DNA from: Batkoa obscura
Lineage: Eukaryota; Entomophthoromycota; Entomophthoromycetes; Entomophthorales; Batkoaceae
Assembly (NCBI GenBank): GCA_030770535.1
Contig: JASVEC010000019.1
Span: 558,001 to 622,000, forward strand
DNA: 64,000 bases
Direction of reading: 5' to 3'
Shown piece by piece: positions 31,970 through 44,338 of this stretch; position 1 is the first letter of the stretch, and every line of letters starts with the position of its first letter. The notes beneath the pieces were generated by a model, which worked only from the letters and a program-made list of their open reading frames with translations, was not told the origin of the DNA and made no database searches. A program made the translations under genes and the position numbers.

Positions 31970-33888
31970 ATAAAAGATCTTTTATAATCATATTTAAGCC
32001 TGTATCTAATAAAAATTCAAATTAATAGTTTAGTTTTAAAGCCAGTATAAAACCAGTGGTGATAATAACTTTATTTATCAATATATATGTATATACATAC
32101 ATGGATGACTAAAATGTGAGTTGGAGCTAGTTAAATAAAAGTAAGAAATACAACCCAATTTAAATAACAATAAGCTAACCTAACCTAAAACACTTTACTC
32201 ATTATGAGTATATTATAAACATCCCACAGCATTAAAAAGAATCTATAAACTATCTTTGATCGCATTTAAATTCAAATTTTAATTTTGATTTTTATAAAAA
32301 TGTTTTTCACTTGTATTTATTTGTTTATATTATAAACAGGTGGGGTAGTTAAATGGATATACCACAAACAAGAGACAATCATTTTTATTCATTTATTCCA
32401 ATTCTAATGTAATAAAAAGGAAACAATTGAAAATAAGCCTAGGTGAGAATATGTTACTAAATTCCTATCTCTCTTGTTATTTTGATTATCAGTGATTTTC
32501 AATTCTATTGTTTAAATTTTGACTAAGTCTGTTGCCTCTTTATGATAAATAAGGATTTACTAAAAGGCTTAAAATGGGTATTTGGTTTTATTATTATTTA
32601 ACCCTTTTTTTATTTCATTTATAAGCAGATCTTTTTAAATAATTTTTTAGGTCCATTATTAGACGCTTTAAGATTTTGTTAAGTACTTTGAACTTAGGTA
32701 CTGTAGTCAGAGTAAATATCGGGATTTGATTGGCTTACTTTGAAAAATGGATTTATGTAAGCTTCAATATTCTAGTTAATGAATATTCAATAGGGTTATT
32801 AAATTATTTCAATGCTATGAAATTAAATACCAAATAAAAAAATTACACTGGAAATTGTCTTGATGTTCGCGCTACTTCAATGATTCGAAAATAAAACCTA
32901 CAACTTTGTTTTTGACTTCTTTTTGCTTTATTATCCGTATTTATACTTTGATTTGTTATCTGTAACTATTTCTATCATAGTATTAAGACTTAGACTATAA
33001 AAGGAGCAGTAGATATGCTGAAGAACAAATTTGGGTATTTAAAGAGACAGTAAATATATTGAAAAGGCCAAAAGCAATGGCTCAAAGTTCATTCAAGGCT
33101 TATTATAAATAAACAAACTGTCAAAGATAATTTTACTCTTTACCTTTTTATAGTAAATATTGAATTTATAGTATTTGTTAACTAAATTACTTATCTTGTC
33201 TTGATGTAAGTCTGAAATCCATTATAAATAAGGTCAGTAAATAAATCTAGAAAGGTATTAAATTACTTTTGTTGTGAGTTGATTAAAAGATAGTCGCAGC
33301 TAAAGTATTGTCAATGAGGAGAGTCTGATCATATAAATTTGGTTTTGATTGTACTTTTTAATCGTTTACTCTCTATTGATTCAAATTAGAGTAAATAGTC
33401 CAAAAAATTCTTCTATTTGTGGTACATCCTTCTAACCATATCGTTTATACATGTTTTTTATTAAGATTTTGAACCCAAAGGCACATGCTTTATTGGTAGT
33501 AAAATATCATTGGTATGTTAACTATTTAAAGTCTAATTCTACCTGTATTTAAATTTTTCAAATAAAACGTGGATTGTATTTTTATAAAAAAAAACAAGAG
33601 ATAAAATTAAAGTTCGAGTGGGTCATAGATAACGCAAGTTATCTATTTAATACAATAGGGCCTTTATAGTAAACCTATGATGAGTCAAGTATTTTAAGCC
33701 AGCTCCAATTATTATTGTGTAAATTAGTTTCATTTAAATAGAGCTTAAATCTTATTTTTCTGTCAAAATAAATCTCTAATTTGCTTTAATAAAATAAAGT
33801 AACATACTATTATGTTAAACAACCTATGAGCCAAGTTTTTTTTGATAGTATAACTGTTAAAATTGTGTTGATAATAAAATTTTGTTTA
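31970..33888. other. Spacer between convergent receptors A1 and A2
   Basis: Unique AT-rich sequence; no MITE, gene or inverted symmetry seen. Confidence 0.6.
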
Positions 33889-34797
33889 TTAATTAATATT
33901 TAATTCACCTGGATGATTGTTATTAGTAAATAAACCAATAAGCTCGTCTCGAGACTCAGAATGTAAAGTTAATACAAATAGTGGATTAATAATAGTAACT
34001 AAAAAGAAAAAGAGAAAAGAGATAGAATCAATAATTTCCCTATTGGCAATTTTATATTTTGTTGACTCAATTGTAATCATAGTGACCTCAGGTAATAATG
34101 AAAAGATATATGCGATAGAAATTAAGAGTAAGCCTAAAATAGGATGGTACTGTTGACAAAAGGATTTCTTATTTACTTTAAATAAATCTGATTGTAACCG
34201 AAGTGTTACCTTCTGATAATGGCGACTGATCAAACAATAACAAGTTGGAATAATAATAATGTTTGGTAAAATCATTAACAACATTATAATACTGTAAATA
34301 GTGTCCCCAATTGATCCTTGAAGTTTATGAATTGGTATACAATACATCCCCGATGCCATTAACCTTGTATTTCCTTTAAGTGAAGCTGTTATAAATATAG
34401 CCAATATAAAAGCAATGATTATAATTGAAGCAACAGTTGACGTGCTGTTTTTTACTGCTCTCATTTTTACAATAGTTAAATATCTTACTATTGATAGTTG
34501 GGATGCTAAACCTAAAGCAACAATAACTGAGGAGTCAAATAACATAGAACTAATCAAGCACCAATCACCATATACAAAAGTCAAAGGTGTTGTTGAAATC
34601 CATTCAATAAGTTGAGATATTATTGTAAATGCTGAAACAAAGGCATCAAAAAAAGCAATTAATCCTATCAATTGAGAGTCAATCGCCCTTTTTCTTTTAT
34701 CTCTTGTTACTGTAATCCAAATCACTAAGCTGTTTAAAGTAAATGCTAAAAGAGCTACACAAAACACTACTATTTTAAAAGCTGGATTTAATTCCAT
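33889..34797 (-). CDS. Rhodopsin-like receptor A2
   Basis: 302 residues with seven hydrophobic segments. IVRYL (103-107) stands at the DRY position, disulfide cysteines are 80 and 153, helix 6 carries LLPEVTMITIES (234-245) and helix 7 FFLVTIINPLFVLTLHSESR. The last block is shared almost word for word with receptors B1 and B2 at 37521 and 40551, so all four are one family. Its first 235 residues are identical to A1, its C-terminal 67 are not, and A2 keeps the family-typical version. It points towards A1 across a 1.9-kb spacer. Single exon. The plus-strand frames 33917-34156 and 34415-34615 are shadows. Confidence 0.85.
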   Translation of the reverse strand: MELNPAFKIVVFCVALLAFTLNSLVIWITVTRDKRKRAIDSQLIGLIAFFDAFVSAFTIISQLIEWISTTPLTFVYGDWCLISSMLFDSSVIVALGLASQLSIVRYLTIVKMRAVKNSTSTVASIIIIAFILAIFITASLKGNTRLMASGMYCIPIHKLQGSIGDTIYSIIMLLMILPNIIIIPTCYCLISRHYQKVTLRLQSDLFKVNKKSFCQQYHPILGLLLISIAYIFSLLPEVTMITIESTKYKIANREIIDSISFLFFFLVTIINPLFVLTLHSESRDELIGLFTNNNHPGELNIN

Positions 34798-34824
34798 TTC
34801 ATTGACCCTTGATTTCTATTATTT
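34092..34824 (-). repeat. Right arm of receptor inverted repeat (733 bp)
   Basis: Partner of 31052-31784; same mirror axis as the two ATG codons. Confidence 0.9.
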
Positions 34825-37520
34825 TATTAAAAAAGATAAAAGATAAGATATGTAAAACCAACTTTCAATAAATAATTTGAGTATTATTGTACCTGATTTG
34901 ATAATAATATATGATTTAAATTAAGTTCAAATTAGAACTAAAATAATAACTTATTACTAGCATTTTATCTTAGTTGCTTTTTCGAATGATTTATATACAT
35001 ATGTCGACACAAAATAACGAGTTACTTTAATACGTTTTAAAATGATAATTTTAATTTATCACAATCCAAAGGATGTGTGTTATGTTGTATTTAACTTTAG
35101 TTTATATAACGTATAATGATCTTAATTTTATTCATATTTGTTCCCTAGTAAGTTCAATTTCCTTTTTAAGAAATTAAAATCATCTTTATATTCAATTATA
35201 ACGTTATTTTAACAAAACTACAACAATAATACGAGATTCAAAGCAGGTAAGAGTAGTTACTAAAATTTTTACTGATAAATTGTCCTGGTTTTATATAGAA
35301 GCACGTAAATTGTATTTTTATTTATATTTCTTGCTTTCGTACAGCTTTAAGTTAACTATAGCTTTTTTAATCAAAAATTTGGAAAATCCTGTGGTGTTCA
35401 TTTTAATAAAAGTAGTAAACGTTTAAAGAAGTATGACATGATTGACCTTTTGAAAATCAAATTACTCTAAAGAAAGTAATAAGCCTATTTTTTGTTCTAC
35501 TCATAGCTGTTTTCACTTACAGTAGCCACAAATTGCTCCAATGGTTATAGGAAGTCACCTTTTAAAATTAATAAAAAATAAAAAATATATAAAATTCACC
35601 TTTCATAACGGTTTGAGTAGGATTTATATTAAAATCGGTGACTAAAAATATATATTTTTTAGACGACTCATCGAAAAGGGTAAATAGTAATTTTATTTAA
35701 AAAGGAAGATAAAGCCTTATAAAAGTAGACAAAAGTAGAGTTTAATCACAGTCAAGGGGGAATCTTAAGGAGCTGGAGCAATAAGTTTTTTTAGGCCCTG
35801 GTTGAGAGAACTAGGGGGTATTTTAATTCCCGTTTGATTAGGGTCTTCTATTCAAAGGAGAACGCTAGGATAGCAAAATGGCCCTATATTTTTGAAATCA
35901 AGGTAATAAAAGGTTATATACAGGATCCATATCACCGATTAAAAGTATATTGAGACGATTTGTAGATTTTTATGTGAAGATCATGAAAGTGAGAAATGTA
36001 ATTTTTTACAAAATTTGTGTCAAAAAACAAAATAATAAAAAATAACAAAAAACATTAAGCTAAATACTCAATACAAGTGATTAACCAAATAAGCTACCAA
36101 AAACCATTAATGTAACTATCTGCGGTATTTTATAATGCACTGTATACCATAATCATAGTTTAAATACATAATTAATAATCATGATAAAAATTAAATTTTT
36201 TAATGGTAACAAAATAAATTTTTAATTTGAATAAATGGACAAAAATGGCAAAAAGTAGTCTAATTGCTTATTAACTTAATGGACTTTTATACTTCTATTA
36301 TATTTCTTAAAGGAAGCAATCCTCTCTTGATAAATAAATTTTTATATAAATACTAGAGATTAAAAGTTTGTTGTACTTTCTCCACTCTTGCTATAATGGG
36401 TCTTTTATTAAAAAAACAAAGACCTCCAGACTTTGACTTCGTAGAATAAAGTATTAGCGTTGTCTAATACCAGTAATTGAGTTGTTAATGAGTACTCTGA
36501 ATTAGGGTAAAAAGAAACAAATAATTGATTTAAATTTATTTATAAACTAGTTGGAAGCTTTTTCAAAAAATATAAAAAATACAGAACTTAAATAAAATTA
36601 ATGCTTTGACTTTGAACCAGGGATGGTATCTTAAATAGAGCAACATTACATAAATTTATAATTTGTACACCCTAGTTTTTAAACATCAATTGGTTTTATT
36701 TGTATTTGTTAAATATAAGTTAACCACAAAGTAATTGTTTTATTTTAATTAGATTTTCATATTCATTCATTTAATAATTCCCTCCTTTAAAACATTTATT
36801 ATCCATTTGAATAATCCACCTCTATTTTTAAAACATCAGAATAAGTTTATGAAATAAACAAAATGTTGTCTCAAATGATCAATTAACTTTTATACTATGT
36901 TTGTACTATTATTATATTGAAAAACCAACCAATAAATATTAAGATAAGGGTGTTCTCCGATTAATATCAAAGTAACATTAAAAGTTTACAATATTTCCAC
37001 TGAAAGGGAAAATAAGTCCAACAATCAAAAATGTTTCAGGTTAAAACCTTAAGGAGTGTTGAAAATAATATGAGAATGACTTGTTTCATTATTCTTTCTA
37101 TTTATGCATTCTAAAATTGAGAAAAGCTATTTATAAATTGTTGAAAAAAAAAGACTAGCCCTTAGATTATTCACCATCTTTATCACATCCCTTTAATTAT
37201 ACTACACTTTAGAAAAACGTGAAGCTCGTGTTTTTATTATAGTAGTTAATTGAGACATTGTTTTATTATAGGTTTACTTAATTAACTATGTTTTTTAAAA
37301 ATTTCTTCAATTTAAAAGTTGGGATGTTTATCAGAAAATACACATAAAATAACACAAAGTAATAGTACACCAATCTGCCTTAAGAGAATTACTAAATGAA
37401 GAGTAAGTCGCATTAAATTGTGATTGATAGATTACATCCGATGAGTTGGGGAAATTTTTAAGATTTAAAAAGAGAGGTGTTAGTAAAATTAATCTTTTTT
37501 AATTAAATTTAGTCTTAACA
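34825..37520. other. Intergenic, no gene recognised
   Basis: Bases 35730-36000 hold G-rich relic-like sequence (for example AAGGGGGAATCTTAAGGAGC) without an open frame. The rest is ordinary AT-rich DNA, and no MITE is present in these 2.7 kb. Confidence 0.55.
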
Positions 37521-38453
37521 ATGGATATTCTTACCAGTGATAAAGTAGAATTTTCTCTTGCTTTGGCCATTATCGTATTTATTATTGGTATAATTTCAAT
37601 CGCTTTGAATGGATTAGTTGTGTATATCTCCAGTTCAAAAAACAATATAAAATATAAAATAGATTATCAGTTAATTCTTTTAATAGCTATTTTTGATATT
37701 ATTTCATCTCTATTTGTATTAGTATCCCAAACAATAGAATGGAATTCTTCAAACCCATTGGATTTTAGGACAAGCAGTTGGTGTTTATTGAGCTCAGCTA
37801 TTTACGTTCCTGCTACAGTTGCTGCATTATGTTTGACAAGTCAGTTAGCAATTATGAGATATTTGGTTATAGTTAAATCACAAAAAATATCTACCAAGCT
37901 TAATGTAGCAATTTTCACTATATTATTATGTACTATATTTTCCATTCTTGTAACTACGTCAGTTTTCCAAAACTTAAAATTAATGCCATCTGGTCTTTAT
38001 TGTATACCAGTTAATAAAGTGACAGGCTCAGCTGGAGACATTATATTTGGAATATTTGGAGTAATATTAGTAGCATCCAATTTTTTCATCATTCCTATTG
38101 CTTATCTGTTTATTTCTTTTCACTATAAAAAAGTAACTGAGAGTTTGAATGTAATTGATAAAAGATACTTAAGTTTTTCACAAAGATATTCCTCAATTCT
38201 TGGATTAGTAGGATTTTCCTTCTTTTACGTAATCTGTCTCCTACCTGAGCTTATTATGATTGCTTTTGAATCTGTCAATAGTCCCATAATAAACTCGCAT
38301 GGTATGGATAGCTTTGCCTTCATAATGTTCTTTTTAGTAACAATTTTAAATCCGCTATTTGTTCTAACGCTGCATTCAGAATCCCGTAGTGAAATATTAT
38401 CCTTATTTATGACCCATTATCGTGCTTTTAACTCAAGGGTAGAGTTAAAATAA
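37521..38453 (+). CDS. Rhodopsin-like receptor B1
   Basis: 310 residues, seven helices. LNGLVVYIS in helix 1, Cys88 and Cys161 for the extracellular disulfide, IMRYL (111-115) at the DRY position, LLPELIMIAFES in helix 6 (240-251) and FFLVTILNPLFVLTLHSESR (270-289) in helix 7 with the start of helix 8. SLFMTHYR and a polar C-terminus follow. Close paralogue of B2 at 40551, which it faces, and a more distant relative of A1/A2. Here the two copies have diverged along their whole length, so no recent conversion is visible. Class A coupling is expected from fold; ligand unknown. Confidence 0.85.
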   Translation: MDILTSDKVEFSLALAIIVFIIGIISIALNGLVVYISSSKNNIKYKIDYQLILLIAIFDIISSLFVLVSQTIEWNSSNPLDFRTSSWCLLSSAIYVPATVAALCLTSQLAIMRYLVIVKSQKISTKLNVAIFTILLCTIFSILVTTSVFQNLKLMPSGLYCIPVNKVTGSAGDIIFGIFGVILVASNFFIIPIAYLFISFHYKKVTESLNVIDKRYLSFSQRYSSILGLVGFSFFYVICLLPELIMIAFESVNSPIINSHGMDSFAFIMFFLVTILNPLFVLTLHSESRSEILSLFMTHYRAFNSRVELK

Positions 38454-39107
38454 ACTAATGTTCCATAATTTTTCTAATATAAAATAATATCAATAATTCA
38501 TGTTTTGTTTTAAAAATAAAAGGTAGTACAAGCTTATTTAAATTAATGTTTTTAAAATTAAAAACTTGTAAAGAGTAATATCAATATTGATAAAAATTAT
38601 TATAGTAGTATCTGGACGCTGAAGTCGAATTGAAATCAAAGTATGTTACATAAATTTGTTATTTTGTTTAAGGATTTTGACTTTTAATATAAACCTAGTT
38701 AACCTTATTGCTTCTGATTGAAACTATCTAAGATTTTTTGATTAGCTTAAAGGAACAACTGTAATAATACTTAAATAAAAAATCGGGCAGCTATTTATTG
38801 AAAAGACTGAAAATTTGTTGATCAAAAAGCAAATATTTTTAGCCCAATTTAAACTTAATCAAAATACCAATGTTCCTAGTTCTAATCAGGTTTTTATTTA
38901 ATAAATAGGAAGCATCATGTTAAGCTGCTCAAATCGTCAAAAAAAACTGGAGGCGCTTTTAAAAACATAATATTAAAAACAAGTATCATTTATATGACAG
39001 CGAATCTATTTTACTGACATTATTAATGGTGGTTTGCTCCTGTACGATTTAATTTTGTTATTTCCCTCATTTTCACCAAATTCAATTGGGATTGAGTTTA
39101 TTTCATT

Positions 39108-39209
39108 ATATGGGAATATATTTGTGTTTAAGAATTTTACTAATAAATTTTCCGCTCAAACAGTACTTAAAAAATTGAAAAAATATGAAGTCAAAAAAAA
39201 CACTCATAT
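39108..39209 (-). mobile_element. MITE copy 17
   Basis: TATATGGGAATATATTTGTG start, AAAAAACACTCATATG end. Confidence 0.85.
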
Positions 39210-39500
39210 GTTAGAGCAATTATAGAGCTAACTAATTATATAGCAATGTAAATAGCTTAAGAGACAATAAATATATTTTTAAGATTATTTTAAATACATG
39301 GCTGATTTATTAAACACTAAAATATGATGAGCTGATAGTTTGTTATCTAAATCTTATACAAGACTCTAGATATCGTTGATTTTATTTTATATAGCTATTT
39401 TGATTTATACTTATTCATAATAGTTTATTCACAAAATTGATTGTGGATAAGGTAAGCCTCAAGGAAAGTGATAACAAATACGATAATATTGTTCAATTCA

Positions 39501-39607
39501 TTATTTGAAGATGTTTTTTTGGCTTCATTATTTTTTCCATCTTTTAAGTGCTACCTGAGTGGAAAATTTGTTAGCAAAATTCTTAAATACAAAAATACAT
39601 CCCATTT
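39501..39607 (+). mobile_element. MITE copy 18
   Basis: TTATTTGAAGATGTTTTTTTGG start, AAAATACATCCCATTT end. The flanking dinucleotide is TT on both sides. Confidence 0.88.
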
Positions 39608-40550
39608 AATGCTAATTTTTAGAATTTTTAGATAGAATCATCTCAATATTTTCATGAATACTAAGCAATATTTTTAGTTTTTATTTTGGGCAATAATATA
39701 TGAATTTGACTAAGAATTTAGGGATTGCAATAGATCAATTCAAAATTTTAAAAGTTAAGTAGTCAAAGTTTGTATACAAATTATTAACAAGTATTATTCT
39801 ATTATTTAAAATAAAGTAATAACAGGATACAAGTCATGTTGGTCTGTTCTTATGATTGAATATTATTATTGCTAAAAATCAACGTAATTTTAAATATTAT
39901 AGTATAGTATATTTTTTATATATTAGAAGGCTTTTTAGTTTATGAAATATGTAACAAAATATTTCTTTAATACTACTTTTAAAAGCATAAGTTAAAAGCA
40001 GTTCTAACAGGTTTAATTTAAATTGAAAATTTTTCAAAAAACTAAATATTTTTTGTCTCATCTAATAGCTTCTTTATCTGCTTGAAACAATATATAATTT
40101 ACTTTCATTAATACTGTTTAGAAGCGATATTATAAATAGTACTTTTCAAATAATAATATATCATTTGTAATAGAAATTTGGATACTATTATAATTTCAAA
40201 TTTATTTAATAAATGTCTTTTCTTAAATTTATAGAAATTCTAAAAAAGTAAAACATGGAAGTCAAAATTGGATGTAAAAGTATTAGGAATAGATAATAAA
40301 TAATCGATTTTGAGCATCATTTAAAGCCTTTAAGAATGTATCATAAGCTAAAGGCAATTGTGTTTAGTAAGATAATTCAGTTACTTTTTAACTCAAGTGT
40401 TAAAGTATTTGAGTATCCTAAATTTATGGACCAAATATCAAAGGAAGGTAGGTATTTTTATATGATATAGATAAAGGAGTTTGTAAGTTAAAGTGCGTGA
40501 TTTAAATTTTGTATAAGTTCAACTAAAATTTAAAAATATCAGCCCATATT

Positions 40551-41486
40551 TTATTCTAATTCAAATTTTATATTAGAAGAATTGTATCTTTTTGTAAATA
40601 ATGATAGTAACTCATTCCGAGATTCAGAGTGCAACGTCAAGACGAATAGAGGGTTTAAAATCGTAATAAGATAAAATAAAGCAAAAGAAAAGCAATCCAT
40701 AATATGTGAACTTAACACAAAGCTATTAGTAGATTCGAAGCTAATAACAAGTAGCTCTGGTAATATACACAATAAGTAGAAAAAAGCAAATATTACTAGT
40801 CCGATAAATGATGAATACTTTTGAAAAAAACTTCGTCGAACTTTGATATGCTCTGCATTTAAATTATTAGTAATTTTCTGATAGTACCAAGAGATAGAGG
40901 TGTAGCAAATTGGAATAATGAATACATTAGGTACAACAGTTATTAAACAAAAGACTCCGAATAACAAATCACCAATTGAGCCTATCACTTTGTTGATTGG
41001 GACACAATAAAGTGCAGATGGCATCAACTTTGAATTACCATAAACTGTTGTAACGGTAAAGATAATTAATATAGCTGAGATTATAATAGCTGAAACAATC
41101 GTACTAGAGACTGTTGATATTTTATAAGATTTGACTATAATTAAATATCTCATAATTGATAATTGACTTGTTAAGCATAGTGCAATAATTGTAGATGGAT
41201 CATAAATTATCGAGCTTGCATGGCACCAAGCGCTTGTCCTAAAACTTAATGGACTGGTGGAACCCCATTCAATCATTTGGGAAATCACAACAAATAAAGA
41301 TGAAATACTATCGAAAACAGCTATTAAAAAGATCAATTGAGCATCTATTTTACTTTTCACATTGTTCTTTAAATTAGTTATATATATCACTAACCCATTT
41401 AATATAATGGAAGCTACTCCAATTATAAATACAATAACTCCTAGTGGAAGGGAAAACTTTACATCATCTTCAACCAATACCTCCAT
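40551..41486 (-). CDS. Rhodopsin-like receptor B2
   Basis: 311 residues, aligned with B1 residue by residue: LNGLVIYIT in helix 1, Cys88 and Cys161, IMRYLIIVKS (111-120), ILPELLVISFES (241-252), ITILNPLFVLTLHSESR in helix 7 and SLFTKRYNSS at the end. Differences are spread evenly, with hydrophobic-for-hydrophobic changes in the helices, as expected of two working receptors. Minus strand, converging on B1. A short A-rich leader precedes the ATG. Single exon. Confidence 0.85.
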   Translation of the reverse strand: MEVLVEDDVKFSLPLGVIVFIIGVASIILNGLVIYITNLKNNVKSKIDAQLIFLIAVFDSISSLFVVISQMIEWGSTSPLSFRTSAWCHASSIIYDPSTIIALCLTSQLSIMRYLIIVKSYKISTVSSTIVSAIIISAILIIFTVTTVYGNSKLMPSALYCVPINKVIGSIGDLLFGVFCLITVVPNVFIIPICYTSISWYYQKITNNLNAEHIKVRRSFFQKYSSFIGLVIFAFFYLLCILPELLVISFESTNSFVLSSHIMDCFSFALFYLITILNPLFVLTLHSESRNELLSLFTKRYNSSNIKFELE

Positions 41487-43498
41487 TTTTATTTATTAAA
41501 TTAAAAAAAGCTCTTTTGTTGGACTGCCTTTTTATATAAGCTAATATAAACCTTATAAAGCTTAGATTGTGTAATAATTCAATTTATACTACTAATAGCC
41601 CTCAGAGCTTGTTTTAATTTGTTGATTTCCTGTTTTATTTAGTATTCCTAATTTTAACCTTAGATCTAAATTTAATTTATTGTCAGTGTTTATGACACCA
41701 ACCCGTATAATTAAAACTCCCTATTTAATATTTAATATATGAGTTTAATATAAAAAGAAATATCAATTTGATAGCCTTAGTAAAAAAATCAACGTTATGT
41801 ACTAAGTATAAGTCAATAAACCAATAGTAATTCTTACTTATGAGTAAAAAGAAAAGTAATAATTATACCAAAAGAAAAAGAGTGTAAATTATTATGCTTA
41901 AATTAAAGAAAAACTCTCCTCTTTTGTAACTTTATTTTTACTATAGATTTTTATTAAAGGCAGTGAATCAAAAATTTAACAGCCAAATTCAAAAAACCCT
42001 ATTTAAAATTGACATCACTTGACAATAAGTCAAACACATTAAAAAAATAGGTATTCTGAACCACTTTAATATAAAATTGATTTTTTGTTCTAAAGGGATG
42101 TATATACTTTGATTTATATTAAATGGGCTAATGTCTTTAGACGCGATTTTACATAGGATGTTGATATTAAGGTCTTGTAATTTTATATTAAGCTAAATTA
42201 GAAATGTTCCATAAAAGTATATTATCATTTTTATTTAATGATGCTTTATTATTATAAATATATTAAAAACAATAGCTTGTATTCAAATATAGTATTTTGT
42301 TAAATGATATTGAATTTTAACACTTTGATTTAAACCATAATTTTGACTCTAGCCTAACCTCTGAAAATATAGCCACATGTGTAACATAATAGATCCACAG
42401 TCGTTGCAATCAATATATAAATCTAATCTTACATTTTAAAAAAGCAATTATTATATTAATTATATACTGTCCTTTTGTAAAGGATATATATTAAGTATTT
42501 ATTTCTATTATTAATAAATTGGATTGTTCATTTTGGGCAAGCAACAAAAGTGAAAAAATAGACTAAAATTTTAATTATATCCAAGTTAAGCAACAATTAA
42601 AACATGCATTCTTAAAACAGGAAATATACGGATAGTCAAATTGCTGCTTTCATAACTTTATACTTTGGGTTGTAGTTATTCCATAGCCTTTGAATTCAAA
42701 ATGGAGAATTATAAATATTCGTAAGCAAAATTAACAATCTTGTATGAAAATAGCATTGTCATGTAAATGACATATATTTTAATATGTATAAGTTTTTAGC
42801 CTTCTTTAAGAAATTTTGACAATAAGATGTTTATAAAGTATAATTATATAATTATAGCAAACAATGAAATGCTATAAAATAAATCCAAGTATACATATCT
42901 TGATGAAAATATGTAATCGTAGCAACTACTGGTATATATCGATTATAATCTACTTTAAAAATTGTACAAAGAGTGGATGTTTAAGATAATGTCTATACTT
43001 AATCAATTGACCAGAATTGAATAAGATTTAACACCATTACAAATAAATGTTTAAATAGTAAATTGATATACAAGAATTTCGTAATATATAAATACTTAGC
43101 CCTATAATTCATGAAGGTAGATTGTAACAAGTAAAAGATACTAAAGATTTGAAAATATAAACCTTTTAAAAGTCAGTAAATTTCACTGCAAATTAAACTT
43201 TGACAATTATATACATTGTTAAGTTTGCTATAGGCAAACTGTTCATTAAGGATAAATACTGTACAAATTTCGCTAAAGCTTAGATTATGCTTTGGAAAAA
43301 GCAAGCACAAATAGTAGCCTAGGAAATTTTGTGAGAAACTATATGGGGATGTATTTTTGTGTTTAAGAATTTTACTAACAATTTTTCCGCTAAATAGTGT
43401 TCAAAAATGGAAAAAATAATGAAGTCAAAAAAAACACTCCGATATATTTAAGCTTTAACAGCTATCTGATAGAGAAGTGGCTAAAGTAGATGTTTCGT
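41487..43498. other. Intergenic before the palindrome
   Basis: AT-rich; one MITE (43341-43446) just outside the palindrome's left end. No gene recognised. Confidence 0.6.
43341..43446 (-). mobile_element. MITE copy 19
   Basis: ATATGGGGATGTATTTTTGTG start, AAAAACACTCCGATAT end. It has no counterpart beyond 53825, so it lies outside the palindrome. Confidence 0.9.
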
Positions 43499-43550
43499 CA
43501 TAATAAATTTTAATTTCAATTTTAAGTGTTACTTTTTATTTATCAATAAA

Positions 43551-44228
43551 TTAGTGGTATGGGGTAGCATTGTCATAACCATTGAAGTTAGTACCAGCAC
43601 CAATGACACCAAGTCCAGTGGATGAGCCATAGTTATTAGAAGAGCCAACAGATCCAGCTCCAGTAGCAATGATACCAACACTGTTACCTGCATTAGTACC
43701 TGAATATGGACCAAGAGATTGACCATAACTGGTACCTGAACCAGTGACACCAGATTGATTAAAGATGTTACCTTGAGAAGCTTGGAAGTTGGTAGATGAT
43801 CCAAAACCAGCAGTTCCTAAAGTGACACCAGAAGTAGAACCAGTACCGGCAGAACCTGCATAGTTACTGGTACTTCCGAAAGTAGATCCTACATTAACAA
43901 ATCCATTATCACCAGTGGCACCAGAGATAGCATTATTACCAGATGAGAAGTTATTGCTATATGGAGTAGCAGTTCCTCCAGCTACATTAGAACTGGCACC
44001 GAAAGATGAGTTTGGTCCTGAAGCAATACCAGCTGAAGTACCAGTACTAGTACTAGAGCCACTTCCAGCTGCAGCACCAAAAGATGAGTTTACAGCAACA
44101 CTTCCTCCATTAGTGATACCACCAATAGCACCTGAACCACTGACTTGAGATACAGAATTAGTTGGGACTGGAACAGCAAGGACAGAAGTCAAAGCTAAGA
44201 CAATCATGAAAGGAATAGATTTAACCAT
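43551..44228 (-). CDS. Ser/Gly-rich secreted protein, copy 1
   Basis: 225 residues. Signal peptide MVKSIPFMIVLALTSVLA, then a low-complexity chain of Gly, Ser, Ala, Thr and Asn with recurrent motifs such as NSSFGA, SNNY/SSNF, GTxxG and GSG, ending FNGYDNATPYH. There are no cysteines and almost no charge after the signal. This fits an extended extracellular matrix, wall or coat protein, and NSS sites allow N-glycosylation. Codon use favours GGT, TCT and GCT, typical of a highly expressed gene. Four near-identical copies exist in the window. The minus-strand 91-codon frame at 43529 and the plus-strand 77-codon frame at 43915 are shadows of the repeats. Function is unknown. Confidence 0.85.
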   Translation of the reverse strand: MVKSIPFMIVLALTSVLAVPVPTNSVSQVSGSGAIGGITNGGSVAVNSSFGAAAGSGSSTSTGTSAGIASGPNSSFGASSNVAGGTATPYSNNFSSGNNAISGATGDNGFVNVGSTFGSTSNYAGSAGTGSTSGVTLGTAGFGSSTNFQASQGNIFNQSGVTGSGTSYGQSLGPYSGTNAGNSVGIIATGAGSVGSSNNYGSSTGLGVIGAGTNFNGYDNATPYH

Positions 44229-44317
44229 TTTGATAATTAGAGTAGTATTAGTAATTTTAATAAATTAAGAAATAGATAAAATTGATTTTTGATATTAACT
44301 GTTGATATTTTTTCTGT

Positions 44318-44327
44318 CATTTATATA
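44318..44327 (-). promoter_or_regulatory. TATA box, secreted-protein copy 1
   Basis: TATATAAATG on the minus strand, 90 bases before the ATG. The same element and spacing stand before copies 3 (50694-50703) and 4 (52997-53006). Confidence 0.5.
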
Positions 44328-44338
44328 CCTTTTTTTTA

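Larger units (their letters stand above)
38454..40550. other. Spacer between convergent receptors B1 and B2
   Basis: Holds MITE copies 17 and 18 in opposite orientation; nothing else recognised. Confidence 0.6.

Noticed and set aside
43915-44148. 77-codon frames opposite the Ser/Gly-rich genes and 85-91-codon frames in another phase
   Set aside because: Produced by the biased codons of the repeat protein; same in all four copies because the DNA is the same.
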